A stretch of 64,000 bases of DNA from Burkholderiales bacterium (GCA_016196925.1 JACPWS010000047.1:110259-174258); one strand, 5' to 3'. Positions 35,544 through 44,737 are shown, counted from the first letter of the stretch. Notes: generated by a model from the sequence alone, not told the origin. Translations and numbers: made by a program.

Positions 35544-36784
35544 GCGCCATGCAGCGCTTGTGGCTGTTGCTGCTATGGGCCGCCGGCACCGCCTGCGCCG
35601 ACGATCTGGACGCCCTGAAACTGGCCGATCAGCCCGCCCCCAAAGCCGAGCGCGCCAGCGATAGCCACTGGTATGCCGAAACCGCACTGGTCAGTGCGCG
35701 CTATGGCAAGAGCCGCGCATACAATCAACGTCTCTCGCTGGAATTTCAGCTCGACAAGACCCTCGCCCCCGGCTGGCGCGCCGTGCTGGCGGACCGGCTG
35801 GACCTGAACTGGCGGCAGCAGCCGGCGCGCCAGGACGGCGTGAACACCCTGAAAGAAGCTTATCTGAGCCGGCAGCTCAGCACTGAGCAGATCGTCGACC
35901 TCGGCCGCATCAATGTGACGCAGGGCCTGGCCAGCGGCTACAACCCGACCGACTTCTTGCGCGACGGCGCGCTGCGCTCCGTGATCTCGGTCGACCCCGC
36001 CAGCCTCAAAAAGAACCGTCTCGGCAGCGTGATGCTGCGCGGCCAGCAGCTATGGGATGGCGGTTCGCTCACGGCCTTGTATTCCCCCAAGATCGCCGCG
36101 CAGGCGAACGGCGCGGCGCTCAGCCCCGATTTCGGCGCGACCAATAAGCGCGAGCGCTGGCTGCTGGCGCTGAGCCGGCAAATGACGCCGACACTCGCGC
36201 CGCAGTGGCTGCTGTACGGCAGCCGGGGACAAGCGCCGCAATTCGGTTTCAACCTGAGCTGCTTGCTGAACGACGCCACCGTGCTGTATCTGGAATGGGC
36301 CGGCGGACGCAGCCGTTCGCTGCTGTCGCAAGCCTTGCATGGAGCGGATGACAGCGCGTTCCGCAACCGCCTCGCGAGCGGCCTGACGTATACGACGCCA
36401 AACAAACTGACGCTCACGCTGGAATACGAATACAACGGCAGCGCGCCGGATGACGCCGGCTGGGATGCGCTGGGACGCGGCTCCCCGCTCGCCTATGCGA
36501 CTTACCGCGCCTGGCAACAGCAGCAGCAAGAGCTGCCGACCCGACAGGAAGTGTTTTTCTATGCGAACTGGCAAGATGCCGGCCTGAATCATCTCGATCT
36601 GGCCGCGATGCAAAAATACAACCTGGCCGACCATAGCCGCCTGTCCTGGCTGGAAGCGCGCTACCACCTGGACAAAGTCGATCTGGCGCTGCAGTGGCAA
36701 GGCCATAACGGCACGCCCGTCAGCGCCTACGGTGCGGCGGCGCAACAGCGGGCCTGGCAGTTGTTGCTGCGCTATTATTTTTAA
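35540..36784 (+). CDS. Outer-membrane beta-barrel protein of the Lol-like cassette
   Basis: The 414-residue protein has a short signal peptide (MSAMQRLWLLLLWAAGTACA). The sequence is rich in alternating amphipathic strands ending in Phe (LLLRYYF), the usual C-terminal signal for BAM insertion. It looks like proteins annotated as hypothetical or DUF1302-like beta-barrels; I do not recognise a named family. It overlaps the LolA-like gene by 4 bases. That arrangement suggests a cognate outer-membrane acceptor or exit port for the cargo of the upstream ABC system, which is inference. Confidence 0.75.
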   Translation: MSAMQRLWLLLLWAAGTACADDLDALKLADQPAPKAERASDSHWYAETALVSARYGKSRAYNQRLSLEFQLDKTLAPGWRAVLADRLDLNWRQQPARQDGVNTLKEAYLSRQLSTEQIVDLGRINVTQGLASGYNPTDFLRDGALRSVISVDPASLKKNRLGSVMLRGQQLWDGGSLTALYSPKIAAQANGAALSPDFGATNKRERWLLALSRQMTPTLAPQWLLYGSRGQAPQFGFNLSCLLNDATVLYLEWAGGRSRSLLSQALHGADDSAFRNRLASGLTYTTPNKLTLTLEYEYNGSAPDDAGWDALGRGSPLAYATYRAWQQQQQELPTRQEVFFYANWQDAGLNHLDLAAMQKYNLADHSRLSWLEARYHLDKVDLALQWQGHNGTPVSAYGAAAQQRAWQLLLRYYF

Positions 36785-36818
36785 CGTTGGCTGTCAGAAG
36801 GCGTTGGACCGACACCAA

Positions 36819-37274
36819 TTATTTATACGCCCCGCAAAGAAAGATGACATCTTGAAATTTTTCCAAATACGTCGTTTTCGCTTCGAGTTGCTTAGTGACT
36901 GGGTTGGGCCAGGTGTAATCGACCCAGCCCTTGCCTTTTGCCCGCGCGACCGCAATCACCTCCTTATAAATTTGTTTCCCATTCACGTCTGTGAGGGAAG
37001 ACAGATCTTTACCTATCATCCGGGGATTACCGCCATGGGCCAAGGCCTTGCCTTCCTGGTCTGCAACAGCAATATACAAGTCGCGATCAACAAGGCTGCC
37101 GGCAGGTTTATTGACTTCATTGAGCGTCTTCTCCAGACCATTCGCCTTGGTAAAATCTATGGCCTTGTGCACCATGGCCTCAGCCTCCTGCGCCGTGCCG
37201 CGTTCTGCCGCGAGGCTGGCCCCGAAACAACCGGCCAAACCGACCATGCTTAAATATTTGAATAAGCTACGCAT
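36819..37274 (-). CDS. Periplasmic single Cache-domain protein
   Basis: The 151-residue protein starts MRSLFKYLSMVGLAGCFGAS, with a signal peptide ending near SLAA. GGAGA lies before this ATG, so the long upstream frame is not used. The mature part is a Cache-type ligand-binding domain: AEAMVHKAIDFTKANGLEKTL, DLYIAVADQEGKALAHGGNP, MIGKDLSSLTDVNGK and WVDYTWPNPVTKQLEAKTTY, ending in CGAYK. Such soluble Cache proteins bind small ligands and may present them to sensors. It lies beyond the porin gene on the same strand. Confidence 0.82.
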   Translation of the reverse strand: MRSLFKYLSMVGLAGCFGASLAAERGTAQEAEAMVHKAIDFTKANGLEKTLNEVNKPAGSLVDRDLYIAVADQEGKALAHGGNPRMIGKDLSSLTDVNGKQIYKEVIAVARAKGKGWVDYTWPNPVTKQLEAKTTYLEKFQDVIFLCGAYK

Positions 37275-37347
37275 GCTTTTCTCCATTTGAAGTTCGTCGA
37301 GGCGACCTGCGCCCGATCTGCCGGGTCGCAAACCGCCCCATGTGAAA

Positions 37348-38571
37348 TTAGAACTTGTGGCGCATCCCGAACTGCAAAGCGTTAGCGCTCTGACCCGGAT
37401 CGGCGGAAAAGCCGGAGTAATAGCCGGCGGCGCCAGGCGTACGTTGCGATGCATTTTCATTGCTGACGTGAGACAGCGTCACGTACAAGTCGGTACGCTT
37501 GGACAAATCGTAGTCGTAACCGAGGGCGAGCAGGGAGGCATCGCTGTTGCCGGCTTTTTTGTCGTTGTTGTGGCCGACGACACCCAGGATGCGCCCGGCG
37601 CCGATGCGGTATTGCATACCGACGGTATACACGTCCGCATTAATTTTCGCGTTATCGCCGACGATGCCCGCCAAAGCCGCACCGATCGCCGGGGTCAACA
37701 GCGGGACCAGTGCCGGGTGGTCGTTTTTCATCCTATGGTAACCGGCGAACAGCTTGGCATCGCCCATCGCATAAGAGCCGCCCACGGTGGCTGTGGTCAG
37801 GGACTTGTCGCCGTTCTGGTCGGTTTCGGTGTTGTAGCTCACGCCAACGTCAAACCCGTTGGCCTTGTAGGTCATGTTCGCGCCCCAGAATCGCTTGGAG
37901 AGACCTAAGGAACCTGTGGTAGCGCCACCGCTGTTGAGGCCGTACATGGCGGCGGCACCTATGCCATTCGGCAATTGCAAGCGATATTGCAGTGCCTGAT
38001 TGGCCCGCGCCGCAGCGCCTGGTGTCAGGAAACCGCCGCTGCCCTGAATCAGGCTGGTGAGCAGCGTGCCGCCTGTGCCGGCTTCGAAAGTATCGATCTT
38101 GACTGCAACCTCATACCCCGGCGTATATTGGCGGCCGAACAGGAAAGCACCGACGGGGGTGACCAGGCCGACATAGGCCTGGCGGTCGAAAATGGCGTTG
38201 TTTGAATTGATTCTTGGACCCAGGATGGTGGGCCCTAATTTGGCGGCCACCGCGGCCGGCAAGCCATCCGTCAAGGGAACATTCCCGGCAGGGGTGGCCA
38301 GATAGCCGGTACCCATTGCGCCGGTGTCGAGTTCTATACGGGATTCCAAAGTAAAAATAGTACGGTAGCCGCCGCCCAAATCTTCCACGCCCTTAAAACC
38401 GAGACGGGAACCATCGGCGATGCCGCTCGCGAGATTGGTTTGCGTCCCCTTTCCGAAGCGCGCTACTTGTATGCCGGCATCGGCAATGCCATAGATCGTG
38501 ACATTCGATTGCGCCAATACCGGTGCAGCAAAGCATGCGCCGATCAAACCCGTTAGTAATTTTGCTTTCAT
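37348..38571 (-). CDS. General porin (betaproteobacterial OmpC-like, Porin_4 type)
   Basis: The 407-residue outer-membrane porin has signal peptide MKAKLLTGLIGACFAAPVLA, then the family start QSNVTIYGIADAGIQV and SRLGFKGVEDLGGGYRTIF. RQAYVGLVTPVGAFLFGRQY is also present, and the C-terminal strand ends in HKF. AGGAGA precedes the ATG. Betaproteobacterial genomes carry many of these, often next to catabolic genes whose substrate they admit. Here it lies downstream of the tannase-family gene in the same direction, 84 bases away. Confidence 0.94.
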   Translation of the reverse strand: MKAKLLTGLIGACFAAPVLAQSNVTIYGIADAGIQVARFGKGTQTNLASGIADGSRLGFKGVEDLGGGYRTIFTLESRIELDTGAMGTGYLATPAGNVPLTDGLPAAVAAKLGPTILGPRINSNNAIFDRQAYVGLVTPVGAFLFGRQYTPGYEVAVKIDTFEAGTGGTLLTSLIQGSGGFLTPGAAARANQALQYRLQLPNGIGAAAMYGLNSGGATTGSLGLSKRFWGANMTYKANGFDVGVSYNTETDQNGDKSLTTATVGGSYAMGDAKLFAGYHRMKNDHPALVPLLTPAIGAALAGIVGDNAKINADVYTVGMQYRIGAGRILGVVGHNNDKKAGNSDASLLALGYDYDLSKRTDLYVTLSHVSNENASQRTPGAAGYYSGFSADPGQSANALQFGMRHKF

Positions 38572-38655
38572 TTCTTGCTGTCTCCTCATAGTGTTTTTTC
38601 ACTAGTTTCTGGTTAAAAATCGATGCCTACCAACCGTTCCTTGGGGTGCTTGCGC

Positions 38656-40284
38656 TTACGGCGAGGTGCAGGCGTAATTCGATGCCAGCCTGGCGGCGTT
38701 AGCGTCGTTGGCGGGGCCGGTGTAGCGGGCATAGAGTGGATACGCACATAGGGGGCGTGAGAATGCCGCGCTGCCGTCGCCGGCGAGTTTGCTGGCCGTG
38801 AGCCCGGACGGAGCCGTCCCGTTGCTGACCCAGGCATCGAGCGCCGTCAGCAAGTCGGATTTGTCGGCACCCACGCCGCCGTGGCAATGGTTCACGCCGG
38901 GCGCGATGTAGTAGCGTGCGAACGCATCGGCAGCGGCTTGGCCGCCGACGGTCGCGACCACGCTCTGGTAGTACCCGGTCGTGTTCTTGCTGCTCAGCGC
39001 CGGATCGGCGCCGCCATGCCAGAGTAGCAGTTTGCGGCCATTGTTCATGAATGGACGCAGATCAGGGTTGCTCGCATCGAAGGCGGCGGCAATTGCATTC
39101 AGCGCGGCCGCATTGGCTGGCGCGTCGAAGTCGAAAGCCAGCGTGTCGAGGGCGCTTGCGTCTTGCGGCGGGAGCGGCTGCGTCTTAGCATCCTGCTGGA
39201 TGATGCCCGCGATGCCGCCGTACTGGAACGCGAACTGGAAGCCCCCGAACAACCAGGCATCCCAATTATTCAATGCGCTTTCATTGCCCGTCAGCGCCCA
39301 ACCCGGTGTGGTGTATTTGCCGGCAAAGGTTTTGGACGCGGTCCAGGTGTCGACCACGGCGAGCTGCGCGTCGGACAGGCAGGAATCGCCGGTGTCGGCG
39401 CCACCCGTGCAGCGCAAGGTACTGCGGGCGCTGGCGGCGTCGAAAGTGCATGCCGCCGGATTGGACACGATGCCATCGACAACGCCGTCGAGGCCGTCGC
39501 AAGCGGCCAGCACCGCCTTCGACAGCAGCCTGACCTTGGCCGCCGTAAAGTTGAGACTCGGGTTGGTCGCGACCATCCGCATGTTGTTCTGGAACGACCC
39601 CAGCGACGCCACGAAATTGGAGGCAGGCGCGCGCGCAATGATGCCGTCAAACAGGGTCGGGTAGCGCTGGGCAGTCATGAGCGCCTCACGCCCGCCGTTG
39701 GAACAACCTTCGAAATACGATTTACCCGGCGCGCTGCCATAGACTTTTTTGATCATCTCGACGGCCGCGGCCATCACGCTCGGCACCGCCAAGTCGGCGT
39801 ACAGCCTTTGCGCCGTGGGGTTGCCGGGAAACCATGAAGCGTCGATGGCCTCGTAGCCCGGAATCTTTCCCTGATGGCCGGAATCGCTGCTGATATTGAT
39901 GTAGCCCTTGCTGAGCGCCGCCAGATTCAAGCCGTGGTTGTCGGCGTCGGTGCCGCCACCGCCCGCTGCGTCGTAAATCTTTTGGATAACGCCATCGAAG
40001 CCACCGCCGCCGCCATAATGAAGCTTGCCGTTCCAGTTGTTCGGAATGCGCATCTCGAAGTTCAATGCCGGCGCGATGGTGGCGCTGATATTGCAGTAAC
40101 CGGGCACCGGCCCGCTGGCCGCCACCAGCGCGGCACTTGCGGTCGCGCCCGCCACCGTTTGGCCGGCCAGCGCAGCACAGGCCTGGGCCGCGTCGACCGG
40201 CGCCGGGCTGCCGCCACAAGCCGAGATGCCGGCCGCCACTCCTGCCGCCGCGACCGTAAAAATGAATTTTCTGTTGGCTTTCAT
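38656..40284 (-). CDS. Tannase/feruloyl esterase family lipoprotein
   Basis: The 542-residue protein has a lipoprotein signal peptide with Cys23 in GISACGG. The mature part matches the tannase/feruloyl esterase family: NWNGKLHYGGGGGFDG, YINISSDSGHQG, the nucleophile elbow GCSNGGREAL, DGIIARAPASNF and the C-terminal WHGGADPALS with GVNHCHGG (catalytic Asp and His). It should hydrolyse ester bonds of aromatic acids at the cell surface or in the periplasm; the natural ester is unknown. A 12-base unit repeated four times lies 40-87 bases upstream of its start. Confidence 0.9.
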   Translation of the reverse strand: MKANRKFIFTVAAAGVAAGISACGGSPAPVDAAQACAALAGQTVAGATASAALVAASGPVPGYCNISATIAPALNFEMRIPNNWNGKLHYGGGGGFDGVIQKIYDAAGGGGTDADNHGLNLAALSKGYINISSDSGHQGKIPGYEAIDASWFPGNPTAQRLYADLAVPSVMAAAVEMIKKVYGSAPGKSYFEGCSNGGREALMTAQRYPTLFDGIIARAPASNFVASLGSFQNNMRMVATNPSLNFTAAKVRLLSKAVLAACDGLDGVVDGIVSNPAACTFDAASARSTLRCTGGADTGDSCLSDAQLAVVDTWTASKTFAGKYTTPGWALTGNESALNNWDAWLFGGFQFAFQYGGIAGIIQQDAKTQPLPPQDASALDTLAFDFDAPANAAALNAIAAAFDASNPDLRPFMNNGRKLLLWHGGADPALSSKNTTGYYQSVVATVGGQAAADAFARYYIAPGVNHCHGGVGADKSDLLTALDAWVSNGTAPSGLTASKLAGDGSAAFSRPLCAYPLYARYTGPANDANAARLASNYACTSP

Positions 40285-40323
40285 GAAACGCTGTCTCCTT
40301 CTGATGCGTGCGCACCGCTTACC

Positions 40324-40371
40324 TCAGATTTACTCTCAGATTTACTCTCAGATTTACTCTCAGATTGACTT
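40324..40371. repeat. Four tandem 12-bp repeats upstream of the tannase-family gene
   Basis: CTCAGATTTACT is repeated exactly three times from 40324, followed by a fourth unit CTCAGATTGACT ending at 40371. It lies between the acyl-CoA synthetase stop (40439) and the tannase-family start (40284), so in the likely promoter or leader of the latter. Confidence 0.95.
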
Positions 40372-40438
40372 CGAGATGACGTGGGCAGAGCAGGAGGTTT
40401 TGGCCCCCGCGCAAGCTTTAGCTGTGAAGTTCGGCTGC

Positions 40439-41998
40439 TCAGCCGACGCTACGCTCCCGGCCTTCCCAGTACGGATCCCGCAGCTTGTTCTTCAATATCT
40501 TGCCCGCGCCCGACAACGGCAACTGATCGACGAAAGCGATGCTGCGCGGGCACTTGTAGCCGGCGATCAGCGACTTGCAGTGACCGATGATGTCGTCCGC
40601 CGTCGATACGGCTCCCGGCTTGCTCACGATCACGGCGTGCACAGTCTCGCCCCATGCCGCATCGGGAATGCCGATCACCGCGCAGGCCGCCACCGCAGCG
40701 TGCCGGGCGATGGCGTTCTCGACTTCGGCGGAGTAAATATTCTCGCCGCCGCTGATAATCATGTCTTTCAAACGATCGACGACGAAGATGAAACCGTCGT
40801 CATCCATATAAGCGCCGTCGCCGGTATGCATCCATCCGTTGCGGATTGCGGCAGCGGTTTGCCCGGGCTTTTTCCAGTAGCCCTGCATGACGTTGGCCCC
40901 TCGTACTGCAACCTCGCCCACCGTGCCGCGCGACAGCTCGACACCCGCGTCATCGACTATCTTCACTTCAGCGCCGAACGAGGCTCGCCCGGCCGAGCGC
41001 AGCTTGCCCGCCTTGCGGCCTTCGGCGCTGTGATACCAGGCATGATTCACTGTCGCGATAGGCGACAGTTCCGTCATGCCATAAGCCTGAACAAACTCGA
41101 CGCCAGGCAACGCCGCCATGGCGCGGTCGAGCACTGCTTCGGAGATCGGCGAAGCGCCATAGACGATGCGTTTCAGACTGCTCAGGTCGTGGGCCTCCTT
41201 GATCGCAGGATGGTCGACCAGCATCTGGATCATGGTAGGCACCAGCAGCGCATCGGTGACGCGGTCGCGGGCGATGCTGGCAAGCACGGCCTCGGGCGCA
41301 AACGCCGGTATGACGGCATGGGTATTGCCGCACATCCAGTGCGGCAGCGAGATGCCCAGATCGGCCAGGTGAAACATCGGCGCGGCGTGCAGGTAGCTGC
41401 GCTCGGCCTGGATCAGGCCTTCGGCCAGTATGCTCATGGCGGACGTGCAAAGGTTGCGATGGCTGAGCATCACACCCTTGGGAAAGCCGGTCGTGCCGCC
41501 GGTATAAAACACGCCCGCCAGATCGTCGCCGCGGCGGCAGGCATCGGCGACCGGCGCGCTGTTGGCCAGCAAGTCTGCATAGCGCAGCATGCCGGCCGGC
41601 GTTGCGCCCTGCCCGACATAGATCACGTGCCGCAGGCTATCGACTTCTTTAACAATCTGCCCGGCCATTGCCTTGAAAGTATCATCGACCAACAAGATGG
41701 ACGATGCGGAATCCTGCAAGGAATAAATGATTTCGGCCGCGCTCCAGCGGATGTTGCAGGGATTTAGCACGCCGCCGCCCCAAGGCACGCCGAATTGATA
41801 TTCGAGATAACGATCGGAATTAAGCGCCAGCATCGCCACTCTATCGCCGCTCTCCATGCCTAGCGCTTGAAGTGCGCCGGCGAGCCTGGCTACCCGTTCG
41901 ATGAACGCCTTGTAGCTAAGTTCCTGCCCGGCAAAACGGATCGCGACCGCTTCCGGCTTTTGCTGCAGTGCTCTATGCAATCCCTGTGTGATATACAT
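40439..41998 (-). CDS. AMP-forming acyl-CoA synthetase
   Basis: ANL-superfamily ligase that activates a carboxylic acid to its CoA thioester with ATP. The 519-residue protein starts MYITQGLHRALQQKP, with GAGGAGA before this ATG. The P-loop YTGGTTGFPKGVMLSH, YGMTELSP, WMHTGDGAYMDDDGF and the C-terminal lysine region SGAGKILKNKLRD are all intact. Substrate (aromatic, medium- or long-chain acid) cannot be read by eye. The neighbouring esterase and porin suggest acids released from esters. It is divergent from an AraC regulator, 147 bases apart. Confidence 0.9.
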   Translation of the reverse strand: MYITQGLHRALQQKPEAVAIRFAGQELSYKAFIERVARLAGALQALGMESGDRVAMLALNSDRYLEYQFGVPWGGGVLNPCNIRWSAAEIIYSLQDSASSILLVDDTFKAMAGQIVKEVDSLRHVIYVGQGATPAGMLRYADLLANSAPVADACRRGDDLAGVFYTGGTTGFPKGVMLSHRNLCTSAMSILAEGLIQAERSYLHAAPMFHLADLGISLPHWMCGNTHAVIPAFAPEAVLASIARDRVTDALLVPTMIQMLVDHPAIKEAHDLSSLKRIVYGASPISEAVLDRAMAALPGVEFVQAYGMTELSPIATVNHAWYHSAEGRKAGKLRSAGRASFGAEVKIVDDAGVELSRGTVGEVAVRGANVMQGYWKKPGQTAAAIRNGWMHTGDGAYMDDDGFIFVVDRLKDMIISGGENIYSAEVENAIARHAAVAACAVIGIPDAAWGETVHAVIVSKPGAVSTADDIIGHCKSLIAGYKCPRSIAFVDQLPLSGAGKILKNKLRDPYWEGRERSVG

Positions 41999-42145
41999 GT
42001 CTGTCTCCTCAATAAAATCGCGTCCGGAAGATGGCGCTTTTTCTTCTGTGAGACCGATCATAGAACTGCGCATGCGTCAAGGCTATTGCGCTTCACGCAG
42101 TTCGTATTGCAAAATACCTCATCTTGTTACGAGGTCCCTGATCCC

Positions 42146-43150
42146 ATGCTGGCTGCTCCTGTCACTGTCTCGGTAGCGTTTGTGCGCGGCATGCTGTCCG
42201 GGGTTGGCGCCGACGGCGCGTCCGCCGCAGCATGGTTGCTGCATGCGGGTATTCCGCCCAGCCTGCTGGAAGAACCGGCCGGCCGTGTCACGGCGGAACA
42301 GTATGTCGCCTTGTTCAGCGTGCTGCTGGAACAACGCAATGACGAAGGACTCGGCTTTTTTTCACGTCCGCTGCAACGCGGCAGCATGGCGCTGCTCATG
42401 CGCAGCGCACTGAGCGCCGCGACGCTAGAGTTGGGAGTAGGCCGGCTCTGTCGCGGATTCCAGTTGTTGCAGGACGACATGCAATTCGACATCGCGCAGG
42501 AAGAGCAATTGACGGGACTGCGCATCGTCGTGTCGGCCGCCTACTATCCGGATCGGGTTTTCGCGCATGAATTGCTGATGCGCGTATTCTCGCGCCTGGT
42601 GGTATGGCTGCACGGCGGCCGGATCCGGCCGTTCGGATTCGACTTCGCCTACGGCAGACCAGCGCATGCGGATGAATACTACAAGCTCTTCCCCGGAACA
42701 GTGCGCTTCGATCAGCCGCAATCGGCCATGTGGTTCAACACCGCGCACCTGTCGGCGCCGATGCGCCGCGATGACGCGGCGCTGCGCAACTTCTTGTCGC
42801 AGTCGCCACGCAACGTGGTGATTCCGAAGCGCAATGAAGACGCGACCAGCGAACGGATACGGGCCTACCTGCAGCAGATGCGTCCACAGTGGCCCGACTT
42901 GCCGGCGACCGCCGACGCCCTGCACATTTCAGTCAGCACGCTGCAACGGCATCTGGCCAACGAAGGCAGCTCATTCCAAATGGTCAAGGATCAGTTGCGG
43001 CGCGACCTGGCTATCGTGCGCCTGAATACGTCGACGGTACAACTGGCTACGCTCGCTGCGGAACTGGGATTTTCCGATCAGGCGGTATTTCAACGCGCAT
43101 TCAAAACGTGGACCGGAAGCGCACCCGGAACCTATCGACGGCGCCGCTAG
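42146..43150 (+). CDS. AraC-family transcriptional regulator (OruR/ArgR-like)
   Basis: The 334-residue protein starts MLAAPVTVSVAFVRGMLSG, with GAGG upstream. The N-terminal part has the AraC-type arabinose-binding-like domain pattern (LLEQRNDEGLGFFSRPLQRG; LQDDMQFDIAQEE). The C-terminal two-helix DNA-binding region has ADALHISVSTLQRHLANEG and LAAELGFSDQAVFQRAFKTW. Regulators of this group usually control the adjacent divergent catabolic operon, here the acyl-CoA synthetase and perhaps the tannase-porin genes. The ligand is unknown. Confidence 0.9.
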   Translation: MLAAPVTVSVAFVRGMLSGVGADGASAAAWLLHAGIPPSLLEEPAGRVTAEQYVALFSVLLEQRNDEGLGFFSRPLQRGSMALLMRSALSAATLELGVGRLCRGFQLLQDDMQFDIAQEEQLTGLRIVVSAAYYPDRVFAHELLMRVFSRLVVWLHGGRIRPFGFDFAYGRPAHADEYYKLFPGTVRFDQPQSAMWFNTAHLSAPMRRDDAALRNFLSQSPRNVVIPKRNEDATSERIRAYLQQMRPQWPDLPATADALHISVSTLQRHLANEGSSFQMVKDQLRRDLAIVRLNTSTVQLATLAAELGFSDQAVFQRAFKTWTGSAPGTYRRRR

Positions 43151-43342
43151 TTCTCTATCAAGTACCAGTACCTAAGAATGAAACAGCCGGGCGTAAGGTC
43201 TCCGGCAATTGCGCTACGCATTGCGTCGGGTAGCGGCCGAAGGCATGAGCGGGGGCGAGCCTATTGCTATCTCATAATTCAATACAGAGCAAAAACAAAT
43301 CCTGTCATACTTGCCGTTCGCACCGGCTACTGTCACGTCACC

Positions 43343-44188
43343 ATGCATTTGCAAGTCTTCCCGCCTGATCCCAAGCTCGCCCATCTGTTCATGCATATCT
43401 TGCTGGTGGAGCCAGAACCCGCCGGCACCCATCTGCCGGCCGGGCTCAGCCCCTCGGTGATGTTGTTCGTGCGCGGCGCTGCGCAGGTGGAACAGGGCGA
43501 CGGCAGCCTGCTGAGCGCCTATCGTTTTTTCTTGCGCGGCCCCTACCTGACGCCGATGCGCGTGGTTTACGAGCCGGGCACGGTCGCGCTGTCGGTCTGC
43601 TTCCGGCCCGGCATGCTGCCGCGCGGGATGGGGGTGTCGGTCGGCGAAATCTTTTCGAACTATCTGCCTATGCAGGCATTGCTGGCCCCGGCAAGCGTCG
43701 CGACTTTTTTGGCCGGCATCGATGCGGCGCATACACGCGATGAATACGTCGGCTTGTTCCAGGATTTTTTGCTGACGCAGCTCGACCTCAGCCAAAAGAA
43801 GAGCATGGGGGCAGCCTTCATGGACGCCCATCAGAAATTATTTTTCCCGCTGATCGACCTCGCGCTGCATTTCGGCATAGGCCGGCGTCAGCTCGAGCGG
43901 CGCGTGCGCGACACTTACGGCGTGCCGCTGCGCGACGTGCGACGCATCGTCCGCTTCGGCCTGTCGCTGCCGCATATATTGGGACAGGCTGCGGCGCGCG
44001 GCGACCTGACCCGCATCGCCCAGGATGCCGGCTATTACGACCAGGCCCACATGCACAGGGAATATGTAGAAATGGCCGGCATTTCCCCGCTCAATTTATT
44101 GCAGAAAATCGCCGGCGACGATCCCGCCTACTGGCTGTACCGTCTGAGCCAGACTGACTTCAGGAATCTTTTTTTGCCGGTGGAGTAA
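43343..44188 (+). CDS. AraC-family regulator with DUF6597-like N-terminus
   Basis: The 281-residue protein starts MHLQVFPPDPKLAHLFMHIL. The N-terminal half is a cupin-like sensing domain (VMLFVRGAAQVEQGD, VALSVCFRPGMLPRGMG) of the kind found in DUF6597 AraC proteins. The C-terminal HTH region has FGIGRRQLERRVRDTYGVPL and IAQDAGYYDQAHMHREYVEMAG. The long frame upstream is unlikely coding because its first 55 residues do not resemble the family. It lies 190 bases after the other AraC gene. Its target is not evident. Confidence 0.85.
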   Translation: MHLQVFPPDPKLAHLFMHILLVEPEPAGTHLPAGLSPSVMLFVRGAAQVEQGDGSLLSAYRFFLRGPYLTPMRVVYEPGTVALSVCFRPGMLPRGMGVSVGEIFSNYLPMQALLAPASVATFLAGIDAAHTRDEYVGLFQDFLLTQLDLSQKKSMGAAFMDAHQKLFFPLIDLALHFGIGRRQLERRVRDTYGVPLRDVRRIVRFGLSLPHILGQAAARGDLTRIAQDAGYYDQAHMHREYVEMAGISPLNLLQKIAGDDPAYWLYRLSQTDFRNLFLPVE

Positions 44189-44365
44189 ATACGCGCGAAC
44201 GGCGGCGGCAAGCCCGTCAAACCTAAGTCGCCGTTCAAAAATTACTGTCACATTTGGAGCGGCTCTGGCCGGCGCGCTGCGGCGTTGCTCGTCCTCACGC
44301 CTTGCATCGCATCCCGCCAGAACCGCCCAAACGTAACACTTATTTTTTCACGGCTCCTCAGGATA

Positions 44366-44566
44366 TCAGCGACCTTCTTCAGCCTCTTCCGCTTGCGCCG
44401 CCGCATCAATGCCCCAATCGAGCCAGTCTTCGCCAAACAATTCCACCGGGTGCGGCGTGCGGTCTGTGCCGTTTCCGCAGACCAGGGAATCGGCCGGGCA
44501 ATACTTATCGCATCCCCAGCAAATCCGTTCAGGATTTTTGGGATGGATAGGAAATTTTTTTGCCAT
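44366..44566 (-). CDS. DUF3079 small protein
   Basis: The 66-residue protein MAKKFPIHPKNPERICWGCD continues with KYCPADSLVCGNGTDRTPHP and ends in an acidic tail. This is the full-length DUF3079 pattern known from Betaproteobacteria and Gammaproteobacteria. Four Cys (CWGC, C, C) suggest metal binding. Function is unknown. It is transcribed on its own toward the AraC gene. Only an AAAAG-like weak ribosome binding site is visible. Confidence 0.85.
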   Translation of the reverse strand: MAKKFPIHPKNPERICWGCDKYCPADSLVCGNGTDRTPHPVELFGEDWLDWGIDAAAQAEEAEEGR

Positions 44567-44737
44567 GGCAAAACTTTTCAAAATAGTGCAATTTCACTCA
44601 ATTGCAGGTGCCGGGCAGAGCCGCCCACGAGTTTGCCGAGCGACGCTGCAAACTCAGTCGTAAAAATAACACAAAAAAAGGCTTGCATACCCACACCAAC
44701 CGGCCGCATATATTTACCAAAATCAAACCCTTTGCAA

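Noticed and set aside
40324..40371. Short CRISPR-like array
   Set aside because: Units are directly adjacent 12-mers with no spacers, and no cas genes are near; it is a simple tandem repeat.
44197..44236. Terminator hairpin after the second AraC gene
   Set aside because: GAACGGCG and CGCCGTTC arms exist but the loop is 24 bases and no T-run follows on the relevant strand.
44248..44571. 107-codon minus-strand frame overlapping the DUF3079 gene
   Set aside because: Out-of-frame shadow; the DUF3079 frame has clear family similarity.
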